Part shown: piece by piece, positions 26,180 to 36,079 of the stretch | Layout: every line of letters begins with the position of its first letter | Numbering within the stretch: the stretch's first letter is position 1 | NCBI RefSeq assembly: GCF_025998535.1 | Contig: NZ_AP024233.1 | Location: 3,496,001-3,560,000, forward strand | Length of the DNA: 64,000 nt | Origin: Desulfolithobacter dissulfuricans | Lineage (GTDB): Bacteria; Desulfobacterota; Desulfobulbia; Desulfobulbales; Desulfobulbaceae | Reading direction: 5' to 3' | Notes under the pieces: generated by a model | Database searches by the model: none | What the model was told of the DNA's origin: nothing | The model's input: only the letters and a program-made list of their open reading frames with translations | Program-made: the position numbers and the translations under genes

Positions 26180-28585
26180 ATGGAGAGCAACCACCGCAAA
26201 CCCGTCAATCTCTTTCTGATCCTTGCCCTTGTTGTCTGTGTCTTCCTGGCGGCCAAGATCTACGCCGAGTATCGCCACATCAGCATGCTGGAAGAAGAAA
26301 TTCATCTGGACAGCGCCCGGGGCTTACGTGATCTGCTCCTTGCCTACCAGGAGACCTATCAAAAGATCGTTCTCGACTCCAAACTGCCGCTGGATGACCA
26401 GGTACTGCCGTTTGTCCCGGCGATCGGCACCCGGCATATCTCCGAAAAGTTCAACCAGTGGACCGGGCACGAGATAAGCGTGTCCATGGTCAGTGACCAT
26501 CCCCGCAACCCGGCCAACATGGCCAAGGGATATGAACTTGAGGCCATCGATTATTTTCGCCGTAATCCAGAGGCCGACGAGCTGTACAAAACCCTTCCTG
26601 GGCCGGCTGATGCCAGGGAGGACGAGGGGGATGATGGCGTGTTTTTTTACGCGGCTCCGCTCCGGGCAAAGGCCATGTGCATGCCGTGTCACGGCAGAAA
26701 AGAGGATGCTCCGGCTGTTGTCGGGCAGAAATACACCGCCGGTTTCAACTACAGGCAAGGAGATCTGCTCGGCATCACCGCCATTACCATCATGCGCCAT
26801 AAGGCCCGGGACGAGCTGGTCCGGGGATTTTTCCTGCAGGCCGCCGGTTCGACCCTGCTGCTTGGCCTGCTGGCCATGGGCGCGGCTGCCATTCTCCTGT
26901 GCCAGATCCGCCGCAGGGACAAGGAGTATACCAGCGCCCTCCAGGAGGAAGTGGACAGGAAGACCGCTGAGCTCAGGGACAAGGTCAATCTTCTTGAGGA
27001 GTACAGGAAGGTTCTCGATGAAAGCGCCATTGTTTCGAAAAGCGACCTTGAAGGCAATATCACCTATGTCAACGACAAGTTGTGCGAGACGACCGGCTAC
27101 AGCCGCGAGGAGCTGCTTGGCAAACCCCATTCCATTCTCCGGCATCCCGATGTACCGAAGAAGGTCTTTGCCGACATGTGGAAGACCATCCAGAGCGGCC
27201 GGGTGTGGAGGGGTGTGTTTCCCAACCGGTGCAAGGACGGCTCCACCAGCTGGAATTCCGCCACTATCTGCCCGATTTTCGACGTGAACGGCAATATCGT
27301 CGAATATATCGGCGCCCGGGTCAATGTCAACGAACTGATCGAGAAACGGCAGCAACTGCAGCGGCTGCTGACCATTGACAGCCTCACCGGCCTGCCCAAT
27401 CGCCATAACCTGATTCAGGATGTGTCCATGATGGACCGGCCGTCCCTGCTCATGGTCGATATCCATGACTTCAGCGATATCAATGATTTTTACGGAATTG
27501 AAGTGGGAGACAAGGTGGTCAGGGAACTGGCTGCCCGGGTCGGCCAGGTGGTGGAGAAGCATCCCGATCTGGTTATGTACCGGTTCTATGGGGATCAGCT
27601 GGCCATTCTCCACCAGGGCTATTGCCGGCCCGAAGATCTGGAGCAGCTTTGCTACCGGATCATGGAGGCGGTCAGTGGCCAGCCTTTTTCGGTCGATGGC
27701 CACGAGATCACGGTCCAGGTCACCTGCGGTATAGCCTATCGGCAGAAGAATCCGCTCATCGAGGCCGATATCGCCCTCAAGCAGGCCAAGCGCAAGCGGA
27801 GTTTCGTCGAGATCATCGAGGAGAGCGGTGATATCAAGAAGGAGCTGGCCAAGAACTATTCATGGGGCCGCAAACTGCAGGAAGCCCTGCATGAGGGCAG
27901 GATCGTGCCCTATTACCAAGGTATCGTCGAAGCCCGTACCTGCAAAATCAGCAAGTACGAATGTCTTGTCCGGCTCATAGAGCGCGACGGGACCGTGGTG
28001 TCACCCTATTTCTTCCTCGATATCGCCAAGAAGGCCCGTATCTATCCCAAGATTACCCGGGCGGTCATCGATCATGCGGCCAATGTCTTTGCCCGCAACG
28101 AGTTTGATTTTTCCATCAACCTGTCCAGTGAAGACATCATGGACATCTCGGTGGTGGAGTATATCCGGGAAAAACTGCTCGATACGCCGCTTGCCAGGCG
28201 GGTGATCTTTGAGATCCTGGAAACCGAAGGAATGGAGAATTTCGAACAGATCAAGGAGTTTATCCATGAAGTCAAGCGGTTCGGCAGCCGAATCGCCATT
28301 GATGATTTCGGCACCGGCTATTCCAATTACGAGCGGCTCCTCAATCTGCACGTGGATTTCCTCAAGATCGACGGTTCCATTATCCGAAGGATATGTGAAG
28401 ACGAGGTTTCGGCGACCATAGCCCAGACCATTGTCATGGTGGCCAGGGAGATCAGAATTCAGACAGTGGCGGAATTTGTCTTTGACGAGAAGACAGCCAG
28501 GGTCGCCCGGGAAATGGGCATTGACTACCTGCAGGGATTCTACTTCAGCGAGCCGCTGCCCGCCATTGACATCCTCTCCGGCTGA
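26180..28585 (+). CDS. c-type heme sensor (DUF3365-like)-PAS-GGDEF-EAL signalling protein
   Basis: An 801-residue membrane protein for cyclic-di-GMP signalling. Order: helix 1 (10-30), periplasmic DUF3365/Tll0287-like domain with heme motif CMPCH (167-171), helix 2 (217-242), coiled coil, PAS (about 278-390), GGDEF-like domain (390-545), EAL domain (560-795). The GGDEF signature is degenerate (FYGDQ, 469-473), so cyclase activity is unlikely. The EAL signature is ECL (594-596) with its Glu kept, and NLSSED, IDDFGTGYS (707-715) and LKIDGS (729-734) are intact, so phosphodiesterase activity is plausible. Expected role: redox or ligand-dependent breakdown of cyclic-di-GMP. No ribosome site is obvious at the chosen start. 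Confidence 0.85.
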   Translation: MESNHRKPVNLFLILALVVCVFLAAKIYAEYRHISMLEEEIHLDSARGLRDLLLAYQETYQKIVLDSKLPLDDQVLPFVPAIGTRHISEKFNQWTGHEISVSMVSDHPRNPANMAKGYELEAIDYFRRNPEADELYKTLPGPADAREDEGDDGVFFYAAPLRAKAMCMPCHGRKEDAPAVVGQKYTAGFNYRQGDLLGITAITIMRHKARDELVRGFFLQAAGSTLLLGLLAMGAAAILLCQIRRRDKEYTSALQEEVDRKTAELRDKVNLLEEYRKVLDESAIVSKSDLEGNITYVNDKLCETTGYSREELLGKPHSILRHPDVPKKVFADMWKTIQSGRVWRGVFPNRCKDGSTSWNSATICPIFDVNGNIVEYIGARVNVNELIEKRQQLQRLLTIDSLTGLPNRHNLIQDVSMMDRPSLLMVDIHDFSDINDFYGIEVGDKVVRELAARVGQVVEKHPDLVMYRFYGDQLAILHQGYCRPEDLEQLCYRIMEAVSGQPFSVDGHEITVQVTCGIAYRQKNPLIEADIALKQAKRKRSFVEIIEESGDIKKELAKNYSWGRKLQEALHEGRIVPYYQGIVEARTCKISKYECLVRLIERDGTVVSPYFFLDIAKKARIYPKITRAVIDHAANVFARNEFDFSINLSSEDIMDISVVEYIREKLLDTPLARRVIFEILETEGMENFEQIKEFIHEVKRFGSRIAIDDFGTGYSNYERLLNLHVDFLKIDGSIIRRICEDEVSATIAQTIVMVAREIRIQTVAEFVFDEKTARVAREMGIDYLQGFYFSEPLPAIDILSG

Positions 28586-28602
28586 GGCCGGTCGGACTCC
28601 TT

Positions 28603-29055
28603 TCAGCGTTCCCGCAAGTCCTGCGAGAAGATCTGTTGTATGGCCCGGCAGTCCTCGGCCCGCATGAGTCGGCTGCGGGTCTCCGGGTTTTTCAGCAGCC
28701 TGCTGACCTGGCCCAGGGTCCGCAGATACTCCTCGGCCATGGTTTCCGGCGACAGAATCATCACAAAGAGGTAGACCGGCTGGTTGTCCACCGCATCGAA
28801 GCTGATACCACTGCGGCTGCTGCCGAAGCAGAGCAGGATGTCGTCCAGGTCCGGTACCTTGCCATGGGGAATGGCCACCCCGTTACCCACGCCCGTGGAT
28901 CCCACATGTTCCCGCTCCAGCAGAATATCCAGCAGGGTTGCCTGATCGACACCGGGGCACCACTCCTGCACGGCAGCGGTCAGCTCCCGGAGCACTCCTT
29001 CCTTGCTGGTGGCCTCAAGGTCGAGGAGCACGCATTGTTCCTGTATCTCCAGCAT
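28603..29055 (-). CDS. ptsN: PTS IIA-like nitrogen regulatory protein
   Basis: A 150-residue PTS EIIA domain of the fructose/mannitol class. The phosphorylatable His is in GVAIPHGKVP (His 64), preceded by LLEREHVGSTGVGNG, a PtsN hallmark. It takes phosphate from a HPr-like protein and tunes nitrogen, potassium and membrane-stress regulation rather than sugar transport. It follows rpoN by 11 bp on the same strand, a placement conserved in many proteobacteria; the hpf gene usually between them is absent here. Confidence 0.9.
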   Translation of the reverse strand: MLEIQEQCVLLDLEATSKEGVLRELTAAVQEWCPGVDQATLLDILLEREHVGSTGVGNGVAIPHGKVPDLDDILLCFGSSRSGISFDAVDNQPVYLFVMILSPETMAEEYLRTLGQVSRLLKNPETRSRLMRAEDCRAIQQIFSQDLRER

Positions 29056-29066
29056 GGATCCTCCTC

Positions 29067-30530
29067 TCAGCCGGTACGCGCCTTGCGCCGGTGCTTGACC
29101 GGCAGGATTTTGAGCTGATCACGGTATTTGGCCACGGTTCGGCGGGCAACTTTGATTCCCTCCTCGGCCAGGAGCTGGGAAATCTTGTTGTCGCTGAGCG
29201 GTTTGGCCGGATCCTCGTTCTGGATGAGCTGCCGGATCCGGTTCTTGATCGACTCGGCGGCCACGGTGTCGCCGTTGGTGGTGGACACGGCCGTGGAAAA
29301 GAAATACTTCAGTTCATAGATGCCCTGGGGGGTATGGGCGTACTTGTTGGACGTCACCCGGCTGACCGTGGATTCGTGCATGCCGATATCCTCGGCCACA
29401 TCCCGAAGGATAAGCGGCTTGAGATGGCCCGGTCCTTTTTCGAAAAAGTCCCGCTGGAAACGCAGCAGGCTCTCCATGACCTTGTAGATGGTCCGCTGGC
29501 GCTGCTGGATGGACTTGATGAACCATTCGGCATTTCGTTTCTTTTCGCGCAGGTAGCCGCGAGACTCGGCATTGAGCGCTTTTTTCTCGGCCAGCAGTTT
29601 CTGGTATTCGGCCGAGAGCTGCAGGTGGGGCAGTCCCTCGTCGTTGAGCTGGATGACAAATTCGTCGTCGATCTTGTAGACATAGACGTCCGGGACCACG
29701 TAGTTGGTCTGGTCATTAGCGAATTCATTGCCCGGGTAGGGGGTCAGGCGGGTGATGACCTTGACGGCGGCCTCGACCTTGCGCACCGGCTGGCCCACCT
29801 TTCTGGCCAGGACGGAATAATTCCTGGTCTGGAGCAGGTTGAGGTGGTCCCGGACAATGACGCAGGGCAGGTCGTCCTCCTCGTAATCCTCGTATTCCAG
29901 CTGCAGAAGAAGCGATTCCCTGATGTCGCGGGCCGCGACACCCGGCGGGTCCAGGTGCTGGATCAGGTTGAGAACGCCCTGGGCGGTTTCCTCGTCGCAG
30001 TGGGCGTAGCGGCAGATGTCCTCGATGTCGGCTTCCAGGAAGCCGTGGTGGTTGAGACTGCCGATGATGAACTGGGCGATCTCCATGTCCTTTTCCGTCA
30101 GATCCAGGTGGGTGAGCTGCCACTGCAGATGGGCCTCCAGGCCTGGCTTGGCGGAGATGAAGTCGAACTGGGACGGGGCATCGGCCGGCGGGGTTTCGCG
30201 GGCAAAGGAAAAATCAGCGGTATCGAAGTTGTTGGCATAGTCTTCCCAGTTGATCTCCGCCACCGTGGCCGGATTGTCACCGGCCACCTGTTCGGTGACC
30301 ACGGACTCGGGCACCTCCTTGACCTCCTCGGCCGAAAGGGCCTCGGGGTTCTGTACCTTCTCCTCAACGTCCAGGGCCTCTTCCAGCAGCGGGTTCTGTT
30401 CAATTTCCGCCTGCAGAGCATCGGTCAGTTCCATGCGGTTGAGCTGCAGCAGCTTGATGGCCTGGCGCAACTGGGGCGTCATGACCAGTTTCTGGGCGAG
30501 TTTGAGTTGCTGTCTGAGCTCGAGTACCAT
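29067..30530 (-). CDS. rpoN: RNA polymerase sigma-54 factor
   Basis: A 487-residue RpoN. Activator-interacting N-terminus LKLAQKLVMTPQLRQAIKLLQ (about residues 9-29), an acidic region II, a core-binding domain, and the C-terminal RpoN box ARRTVAKYR (about 467-475) that contacts the -24 element. It directs core polymerase to TGGCAC-N5-TTGC promoters which need an AAA+ activator. A consensus target promoter and an NtrC-type activator gene are present in this same window at 55989-56004 and 56219-57592. Located between lptB and ptsN. Confidence 0.97.
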   Translation of the reverse strand: MVLELRQQLKLAQKLVMTPQLRQAIKLLQLNRMELTDALQAEIEQNPLLEEALDVEEKVQNPEALSAEEVKEVPESVVTEQVAGDNPATVAEINWEDYANNFDTADFSFARETPPADAPSQFDFISAKPGLEAHLQWQLTHLDLTEKDMEIAQFIIGSLNHHGFLEADIEDICRYAHCDEETAQGVLNLIQHLDPPGVAARDIRESLLLQLEYEDYEEDDLPCVIVRDHLNLLQTRNYSVLARKVGQPVRKVEAAVKVITRLTPYPGNEFANDQTNYVVPDVYVYKIDDEFVIQLNDEGLPHLQLSAEYQKLLAEKKALNAESRGYLREKKRNAEWFIKSIQQRQRTIYKVMESLLRFQRDFFEKGPGHLKPLILRDVAEDIGMHESTVSRVTSNKYAHTPQGIYELKYFFSTAVSTTNGDTVAAESIKNRIRQLIQNEDPAKPLSDNKISQLLAEEGIKVARRTVAKYRDQLKILPVKHRRKARTG

Positions 30531-30565
30531 GGTTAACCGTTTATCGTCTTCGTTTCCTGAGGTTG

Positions 30566-31294
30566 CTACATGCGGAAATGTTCGCCGAGATACATCTTCC
30601 TGGCCACTTCACTTTCAATGATATCCTCCGCCACTCCGCTGGTCAGAATCTGACCGGCATTCATGATATAGGCAAAATCACAGACCTGGAGGGTCTCGCG
30701 GACATTGTGGTCTGAAATCAACACCCCGAGGCCCTTTTCCTTGAGGCCGCGGATGATCTGCTGCAGATCGGCCACCGAGAGCGGATCTACCCCGGCAAAG
30801 GGCTCGTCCAGGAGGATGAAGCGCGGCCTGGTGGCCAGGGCCCGCATGATTTCCACCCGGCGCCGTTCCCCGCCGGACAGGGCATGGCCCTTGTTGTCCC
30901 TGAGATACTCGATCTTCAGCTCGGCCAGCAGTTCGTTGATCCGGCCGGAGACCTCGTGGGGCGGCAATCCCAGGGCCTCGAGCACGATGCGGACGTTTTC
31001 CTCTACCGTCAGTTTCCTGAACACCGATGGTTCCTGGGCCAGGTAGGTGATCCCGCGCCGGGCCCGCTGGTGGATGGGAAGATGGGTTATCTCCTCGCTG
31101 TCCAGGAAGATGGCACCTTCGGTGGGACGGATAAAGCCGACCAGGGAGTAGAAGGTGGTTGTCTTGCCGGCCCCGTTGGGTCCGAGCAGGCCCACGATCG
31201 AGGAACTTCGGACCTGCAGGTTCACCCGGTCCACCACCCTCCGGTCGCGGTACTGCTTGACCAGTCCCCTGGTTTCAAGGATTGCTACGCCCAT
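30566..31294 (-). CDS. lptB: lipopolysaccharide export ABC transporter ATPase
   Basis: A 242-residue ABC ATPase. Walker [10 protein letters not shown] (about residues 35-43), signature [15 protein letters not shown] and Walker [14 protein letters not shown], plus the LptB-type [18 protein letters not shown]-loop region. It powers extraction of LPS from the inner membrane with LptFG and LptC. Its ATG overlaps the lptA stop (TGATG), and rpoN follows after 35 bp, the standard lptA-lptB-rpoN order. Confidence 0.96.
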   Translation of the reverse strand: MGVAILETRGLVKQYRDRRVVDRVNLQVRSSSIVGLLGPNGAGKTTTFYSLVGFIRPTEGAIFLDSEEITHLPIHQRARRGITYLAQEPSVFRKLTVEENVRIVLEALGLPPHEVSGRINELLAELKIEYLRDNKGHALSGGERRRVEIMRALATRPRFILLDEPFAGVDPLSVADLQQIIRGLKEKGLGVLISDHNVRETLQVCDFAYIMNAGQILTSGVAEDIIESEVARKMYLGEHFRM

Positions 31295-31848
31295 CAGGGT
31301 GTTTTCTTCTTCTTTTTCTTGGTTGCTTCCGGGTGGATGACCGCTTTGACCCGGCCGCCGGTCTTTGTCTTGTCCTGCTCGACGATGGAACGGCCCTCGT
31401 CGAGATAATAGGTGATGGTCTTGCCTGCCACCATGTTCCGGCCCTGCCAGGCTTTGGCGTCGCCGGTGAGCACCACCTTGCGTTCATCGGCAAGGTAATC
31501 CATCCGTCTGCCGGTGCCGAGCCAGTCGTCCCTGGTGATTTCCACGTTACCCCGGCAGACCAGCCTGTGTACCTGGCTCGAACCGGGGTTCTCCCGGTCC
31601 TTGCCCGGGGTGTAGAAGACGGTCATCTCGTCGGCCCGGATAACCAGGTCGCCCTGGCGCGCCTCCACGTTCCCCATGAAGACCACGGAACTGTCCTTTT
31701 CCTGGGAGACCATGCGGTCCGCCTCCACGTGGATGGGCTCTGGTGCCGGTGGCTTTGCCGCCGGAAGAGTGGTCGCCATGCCCAGGGTAAAACAGCTGAT
31801 GACTATGGCCTGCAGGAGTTTTTGCGCAGGCCGTGGCAACGTCAACAT
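31294..31848 (-). CDS. lptA: lipopolysaccharide transport periplasmic protein LptA
   Basis: A 184-residue periplasmic OstA-domain protein. Signal peptide from [13 protein letters not shown] to about ATTLPA (residue 27), then a beta-jellyroll with [31 protein letters not shown] and [18 protein letters not shown] repeats. It forms the bridge that carries LPS across the periplasm. Start at 31848 is chosen for the signal peptide; the frame is open 45 codons further but without family match. Odd: a run of six lysines near the C-terminus (KKKKKKTP). lptC is not next to it. Confidence 0.88.
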   Translation of the reverse strand: MLTLPRPAQKLLQAIVISCFTLGMATTLPAAKPPAPEPIHVEADRMVSQEKDSSVVFMGNVEARQGDLVIRADEMTVFYTPGKDRENPGSSQVHRLVCRGNVEITRDDWLGTGRRMDYLADERKVVLTGDAKAWQGRNMVAGKTITYYLDEGRSIVEQDKTKTGGRVKAVIHPEATKKKKKKTP

Positions 31849-31986
31849 GATTGCGCTCCAGGAAAAAAGAGAACGGCCGTGGGGCCGGTTTGTTTTTTGC
31901 AAGCATCCAGGGAATAGTACCTGCTGGCTGGGAAAATGTAAAGAGCTTCCACTTTCTCCCGGTTGCCCGGTGTTGGCAGACAATTG

Positions 31987-32015
31987 TTTACAGGCCCTTG
32001 TGGCGGGGTTAGTAT
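31987..32015 (+). promoter_or_regulatory. putative promoter of the argB operon
   Basis: TTTACA at 31987-31992 and TAGTAT at 32010-32015 with a 17-bp spacer. Directly downstream is a repeated GTACTATTTTGTACTA segment (about 32025-32040) that, with the TTAGTA at the -10, makes an inverted TTAGTA/TACTAA pair, a possible operator. Confidence 0.5.
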
Positions 32016-32117
32016 GGTTTGTTTGTACTATTTTGTACTAAAGAAAACAAAAAGTGTTTGTGCGAAATGGCTGTGCAGTGCACGGCAATACGATCCTTTC
32101 TGTCTTGGAGTTCAGGT

Positions 32118-33002
32118 ATGCAGCAGTCCCTTGCCCGGGCCAAGGTCCTTATCGAGGCCCTGCCCTATATCCGTGAGTTCAACCAGAAGACCGTGGTCAT
32201 CAAGTATGGCGGCCACGCAATGGTCGACGAGGAATTGAAAAAGAACTTCGCCCTGGATGTGATCCTGATGAAGTACATCGGTCTCAACCCGGTGATCGTC
32301 CACGGCGGTGGCCCGCAGATCAACCGTTTCCTGGAAAAGATGCGGATCAAGCCAAGCTACATCCAGGGCATGCGGGTGACCGATGGCGAAACCATGGATG
32401 TGGTGGAGATGGTCCTGGTGGGTAAGGTGAACAAGGAGATTGTCGGCCTGATCAATCACTGCGGTGGCCGGGCCGTAGGGCTTTCGGGCCGGGACGGCGA
32501 TCTGGTGCAGGCCCGGAAGATGACCCTGCTCTCCAGGCCCGAGGTGGAAAACGCCCCGCCCGAACTCATCGATCTTGGCCGGGTGGGCGAGGTGACCCGG
32601 GTCAATCCCGAGGTTCTGCGGACCCTGGACGAGAAGGATTTCATACCGGTGATCGCGCCGGTGGGGGTCGGCGAGGACGGCCAGGCCTACAACATCAACG
32701 CCGACCTGGTGGCCGGCGCCATTGCCGCCAGGCTGAACGCCGTCAAGCTGATCCTGCTCACCGACGTGGAAGGGGTCAAGGACGCGGACGGCCGGCTGCT
32801 CTCCTCCATTGCCAAGGATTCGGTGGAGCAGCTCATCGAGGACGGGGTGATCCAGGGCGGGATGATTCCCAAGGTACGTTGCTGCCGGGCGGCTCTGGAA
32901 GGAGGGGTCACCAAGGCGCATATTGTCGATGGCCGGCAGGAACATGCCATCCTGCTGGAAATGTTCACCCACGAGGGAATTGGCACGGAGATAGTACAGT
33001 GA
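32118..33002 (+). CDS. argB: acetylglutamate kinase
   Basis: A 294-residue amino-acid kinase, second step of arginine synthesis: phosphorylates N-acetylglutamate. Seen: [29 protein letters not shown], the [10 protein letters not shown] loop and [20 protein letters not shown]. The N-terminal helix [17 protein letters not shown] fits the arginine-inhibited hexameric type. Start at 32118 has GGAG seven bases upstream; an open frame extends further up without similarity. argD follows with a 4-bp GTGA overlap. Confidence 0.95.
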   Translation: MQQSLARAKVLIEALPYIREFNQKTVVIKYGGHAMVDEELKKNFALDVILMKYIGLNPVIVHGGGPQINRFLEKMRIKPSYIQGMRVTDGETMDVVEMVLVGKVNKEIVGLINHCGGRAVGLSGRDGDLVQARKMTLLSRPEVENAPPELIDLGRVGEVTRVNPEVLRTLDEKDFIPVIAPVGVGEDGQAYNINADLVAGAIAARLNAVKLILLTDVEGVKDADGRLLSSIAKDSVEQLIEDGVIQGGMIPKVRCCRAALEGGVTKAHIVDGRQEHAILLEMFTHEGIGTEIVQ

Positions 33003-34195
33003 CAGGCAACGCGGAATGGATCAAACGGGGAGAGCAGGTGTTTGTAGGTACATACAGCCGGTTTCCGGCGGCAATGGTCAAGGGCAGGGGCTGCCGGCTC
33101 TGGGACGCGGACGGCAGGGAATATCTGGATTTCCTGGCCGGAATCGCGGTCTGTTCGCTGGGACACTGCCATCCGGCGGTGACCGAGGCGGTCTGCCGCC
33201 AGGCCGGAGAGCTGATGCACGTCTCCAACCTCTTTCATACCCGGCCCCAGATAGAGCTGGCCGAGCTGCTCACGCAAAACTCCTTTGCCGACCGGGTGTT
33301 CATGGCCAACTCCGGGGCCGAGGCCAACGAGGCGGCCATCAAGCTGGCCCGAATCCACGCCGGCGAGGGGCGCTTTGAGATCATCTCCCTGTCCGGCTCC
33401 TTCCATGGCCGGACCCTGGCCACGGTGGCGGCCACCGGCCAGCCGAAATTTCACCAGGGCTTCGAGCCGCTGCCGGAAGGGTTCATCCATGCCGGGTTCG
33501 GCGATCCCGCAGCCCTGGAGGAGCTGATAAGCGACAAAACCTGCGCTATCCTCTGCGAACCGCTCCAGGGGGAATCCGGGGTCCGGCCGCTGGAGCCCGA
33601 ATACCTTCAGGCCATCCGTAACCTCTGCGACAAACACAACCTGCTGCTTATCTTCGACGAGGTCCAGACCGGACTGGGTCGGACAGGGACCCTGTTTGCC
33701 CATGAGCAACTCGGGGTCACCCCGGATATCATGACCCTGGCCAAGGCCCTGGGCAATGGCCTGCCCATCGGTGCCATGCTGACCACCGATGATATCGCCG
33801 CCTCGCTGGGCGTGGGCACCCATGCCTCCACCTTCGGCGGCAACCCGGTGGCCGCCGCCGGCGCGGTGGCCGTACTCAAGACCATGCTGGCGCCAGGTTT
33901 TCTGGACCAGGTCCGCGAGCGCTCGGCCTACTTCATGGAGCGGCTTGAAGAGGTCGCCGCCCGCTTTCCGCATCTGGCCACCGGGGTCCGGGGCCGGGGA
34001 TTGCTGCTGGGGCTGGTACTGACCGAGAAGGGATGCGATCTGGGCATGGACATAGTCAACCAGCTCTTTGCCCGCGGTGTGCTGATCAACTTTGCCGGTG
34101 GCCGGGTGCTGCGTTTTATCCCGCCCCTGATCGTTGAGGCCGAAGACATCGATCTGCTCATCGACCGCCTGGTCGAGGTGCTGAACGGTTGCTGA
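32999..34195 (+). CDS. argD: acetylornithine aminotransferase
   Basis: A 398-residue class III aminotransferase using PLP, converting N-acetylglutamate semialdehyde to N-acetylornithine. Seen: [22 protein letters not shown], GLSxLFHTRPQ-like [54 protein letters not shown] and the PLP-Lys region [19 protein letters not shown] start at 32999 inside the argB stop gives the expected family N-terminus. It overlaps mntP by one base. Confidence 0.94.
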   Translation: MTGNAEWIKRGEQVFVGTYSRFPAAMVKGRGCRLWDADGREYLDFLAGIAVCSLGHCHPAVTEAVCRQAGELMHVSNLFHTRPQIELAELLTQNSFADRVFMANSGAEANEAAIKLARIHAGEGRFEIISLSGSFHGRTLATVAATGQPKFHQGFEPLPEGFIHAGFGDPAALEELISDKTCAILCEPLQGESGVRPLEPEYLQAIRNLCDKHNLLLIFDEVQTGLGRTGTLFAHEQLGVTPDIMTLAKALGNGLPIGAMLTTDDIAASLGVGTHASTFGGNPVAAAGAVAVLKTMLAPGFLDQVRERSAYFMERLEEVAARFPHLATGVRGRGLLLGLVLTEKGCDLGMDIVNQLFARGVLINFAGGRVLRFIPPLIVEAEDIDLLIDRLVEVLNGC

Positions 34196-34758
34196 TGGGC
34201 TGGTTCTCGCTCCTGGCCCTGGCCACGGCCCTGGCCATGGACGCCTTTGCCGTGTCCATGGCCGCCGGAGCGCTCCTGCGGCCTGTTTCCCGGCGCCAAC
34301 TGTTCCGACTTTCGTTCCATTTCGGCCTGTTCCAGGGACTGATGCCCATCGGCGGCTACCTGGCCGGACTGTCCATCGCCCGGTTTATCGCCCACTGGGA
34401 TCACTGGATCGCTTTCGGGCTTCTGCTGATCATCGGCGGCCGGATGATCCTGGAAGCCCTGCGGCCCGGCGAGGACGAGGCCGCAACCACCGATCCCAGC
34501 CGCGGCCTGACCCTGGTCATGCTGGCGCTTGCCACCTCCATCGATGCCTTTGCCGTGGGGCTGACCCTGGCCCTGCTCTCGGTCACCATCTGGATTCCCG
34601 CCCTGGTAATCGGTGTGGTCACCTCAGCCTGGTGCGTGGCCGGGGTGCTCCTGGGGGCCCGTTTCGGCTCGATCTGCGGCCGGAAGGTGGAGGTCCTGGG
34701 CGGGGTGATTCTGGTCGGGATCGGGATCAAGATCCTCTTTTCCCATCTCTGCGCATAG
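34195..34758 (+). CDS. mntP: manganese efflux pump MntP
   Basis: A 187-residue inner-membrane protein with six helices and the two-fold repeat of the MntP (formerly DUF204) family: ALAMDAFAVSMAAGAL in the first half and ATSIDAFAVGLTLALL in the second, each with the conserved Asp. It exports Mn(II). The ATG at 34195 overlaps the argD stop (TGATG); a TTG two codons earlier is also possible. Its coupling to arginine genes is unusual and may reflect Mn use by arginine or ornithine enzymes, or simple convenience. Confidence 0.92.
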   Translation: MGWFSLLALATALAMDAFAVSMAAGALLRPVSRRQLFRLSFHFGLFQGLMPIGGYLAGLSIARFIAHWDHWIAFGLLLIIGGRMILEALRPGEDEAATTDPSRGLTLVMLALATSIDAFAVGLTLALLSVTIWIPALVIGVVTSAWCVAGVLLGARFGSICGRKVEVLGGVILVGIGIKILFSHLCA

Positions 34759-35005
34759 ATTTATTCGAAAATCACCTCCATGCGCGGTGTCGCCAGGATG
34801 GTTTTCATGGCCCGTTGTGGCTGGACAGTGCCGCAATATGATCCAGCCATGCTGGTTTCGTTGCCCCTGGCGATGAAATTTCTTTGCAAAATCATCCTTT
34901 TTTTGTATCAATTGTAGTTTTCGGCCCAGCAGAAAATGCGTCAGGCAGTGATCCGTGCCAGCGCAGGTTCAGGCTGGGCTTGACCTGGTAAAAGGGAAAG
35001 ACATC
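34759..35005. other. mntP-argF intergenic region
   Basis: No gene or strong hairpin seen in 247 bp. AT-rich stretch at about 34880-34920 could hold an argF promoter, but I see no clear -35/-10 pair. Confidence 0.4.
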
Positions 35006-35917
35006 ATGAACAATCATCTGTTGGCACTTAAGGATTTTGACGCCGCCAGGCTGCGGGCGTTCATCGACCGGGCCCTGGTTCTCAAAGAGGAAGCGGCCCG
35101 GGGCATACACCATGACCATCTGGCAGGCAAGATCGTCTGCCTGCTCTTTGAAAAACCTTCCACCCGCACCAGGGTCTCCTTCGAGGCGGCCATGTACGGC
35201 CTGGGCGGCCAGGTGATCTTCATGTCCGCCGCCGATTCCCAGCTCGGACGGGGCGAGCCCCTCAAGGACACGGCCAGAGTGCTGGCCCGCTACGTTGACG
35301 GTCTCGTTGTCCGGACCTTCGGCCAGGAAGTGGTCGAGGAACTGGCCAGGTATTCCGATGTACCGGTGATCAACGCCCTGACCGACAAACACCATCCCTG
35401 CCAGATCCTGAGCGATATCATGACGGTGATCGAAAAAAAGGGCGAGCCGGAGAAGTTGAAGATCGCCTGGGTGGGGGATGGCAACAACATGGCCAACTCC
35501 TGGATCGAGGCGGCCTCGGTGCTCGGTTTTTCCCTGACCCTGGCCTGCCCGGAAGGGTATGAGCCGGATCAGGAAATCCTGGCCGCGGCCACGGCCCGGG
35601 CCTCGCAGCCCATCACCGTGGTCCGTGATCCGGCGGAGGCGGTCCGCGATGCCGATGTGATCAACGTGGATGTCTGGGCCTCCATGGGCCAGGAAGCGGA
35701 ACAGGACGCCCGGCTGGCGGTCTTTCAGCCATACCAGCTCAACCGTACTCTCCTGGCGCTGGCCGCCGATGACGCCATAGTGCTGCACTGCCTGCCCGCC
35801 CATCGGGGCGAGGAGATCACCGAAGAGGTCCTGGAGGGGGAACAGAGCGTGGCCTTTGACCAGGCGGAAAACAAGATGCATATCCACAAGGCCATACTGG
35901 AGGCCTTTCTCGCCTGA
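35006..35917 (+). CDS. argF: ornithine carbamoyltransferase
   Basis: A 303-residue transcarbamylase: carbamoyl phosphate plus ornithine gives citrulline. Carbamoyl-phosphate site FEKPSTRTRVSFE (about residues 49-61), DKHHPCQ (about 129-135), ornithine-site DVWASMG (about 222-228) and HCLPAHRGEEI (about 261-271). Start at 35006 follows AAAGGGAAAG; the frame is open 17 codons upstream without similarity. Confidence 0.95.
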   Translation: MNNHLLALKDFDAARLRAFIDRALVLKEEAARGIHHDHLAGKIVCLLFEKPSTRTRVSFEAAMYGLGGQVIFMSAADSQLGRGEPLKDTARVLARYVDGLVVRTFGQEVVEELARYSDVPVINALTDKHHPCQILSDIMTVIEKKGEPEKLKIAWVGDGNNMANSWIEAASVLGFSLTLACPEGYEPDQEILAAATARASQPITVVRDPAEAVRDADVINVDVWASMGQEAEQDARLAVFQPYQLNRTLLALAADDAIVLHCLPAHRGEEITEEVLEGEQSVAFDQAENKMHIHKAILEAFLA

Positions 35918-35989
35918 ACCGCTTTTTTCCACTCCGCATCCCGGGCCACGGGCGGACCGGCGGAGGACTCTGTTTAGGCGACAGCATAA

Positions 35990-36045
35990 CAGGCTGTTGA
36001 AAAACGTAGCGAGCGAAAATGGGCGCAGTAGTTTTGCAACGGCCT
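35990..36045. repeat. short palindromic repeat, CAGGC(T/C)GTTG family
   Basis: CAGGCTGTTGAAAAACGTAG (35990-36009) is mirrored by the inverted TAGTTTTGCAACGGCCTG (36028-36045), making a 56-bp imperfect palindrome between argF and argG. A longer element with the same ends lies at 49696-49889. Confidence 0.65.
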
Positions 36046-36079
36046 GGTAAACACCAACCTTGGAATCTAAAAAAAAGAC

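Noticed and set aside
28938-30536. A 532-codon plus-strand frame opposite rpoN
   Set aside because: Antisense to a full-length RpoN with all conserved parts; low-complexity G/D/V-rich text.
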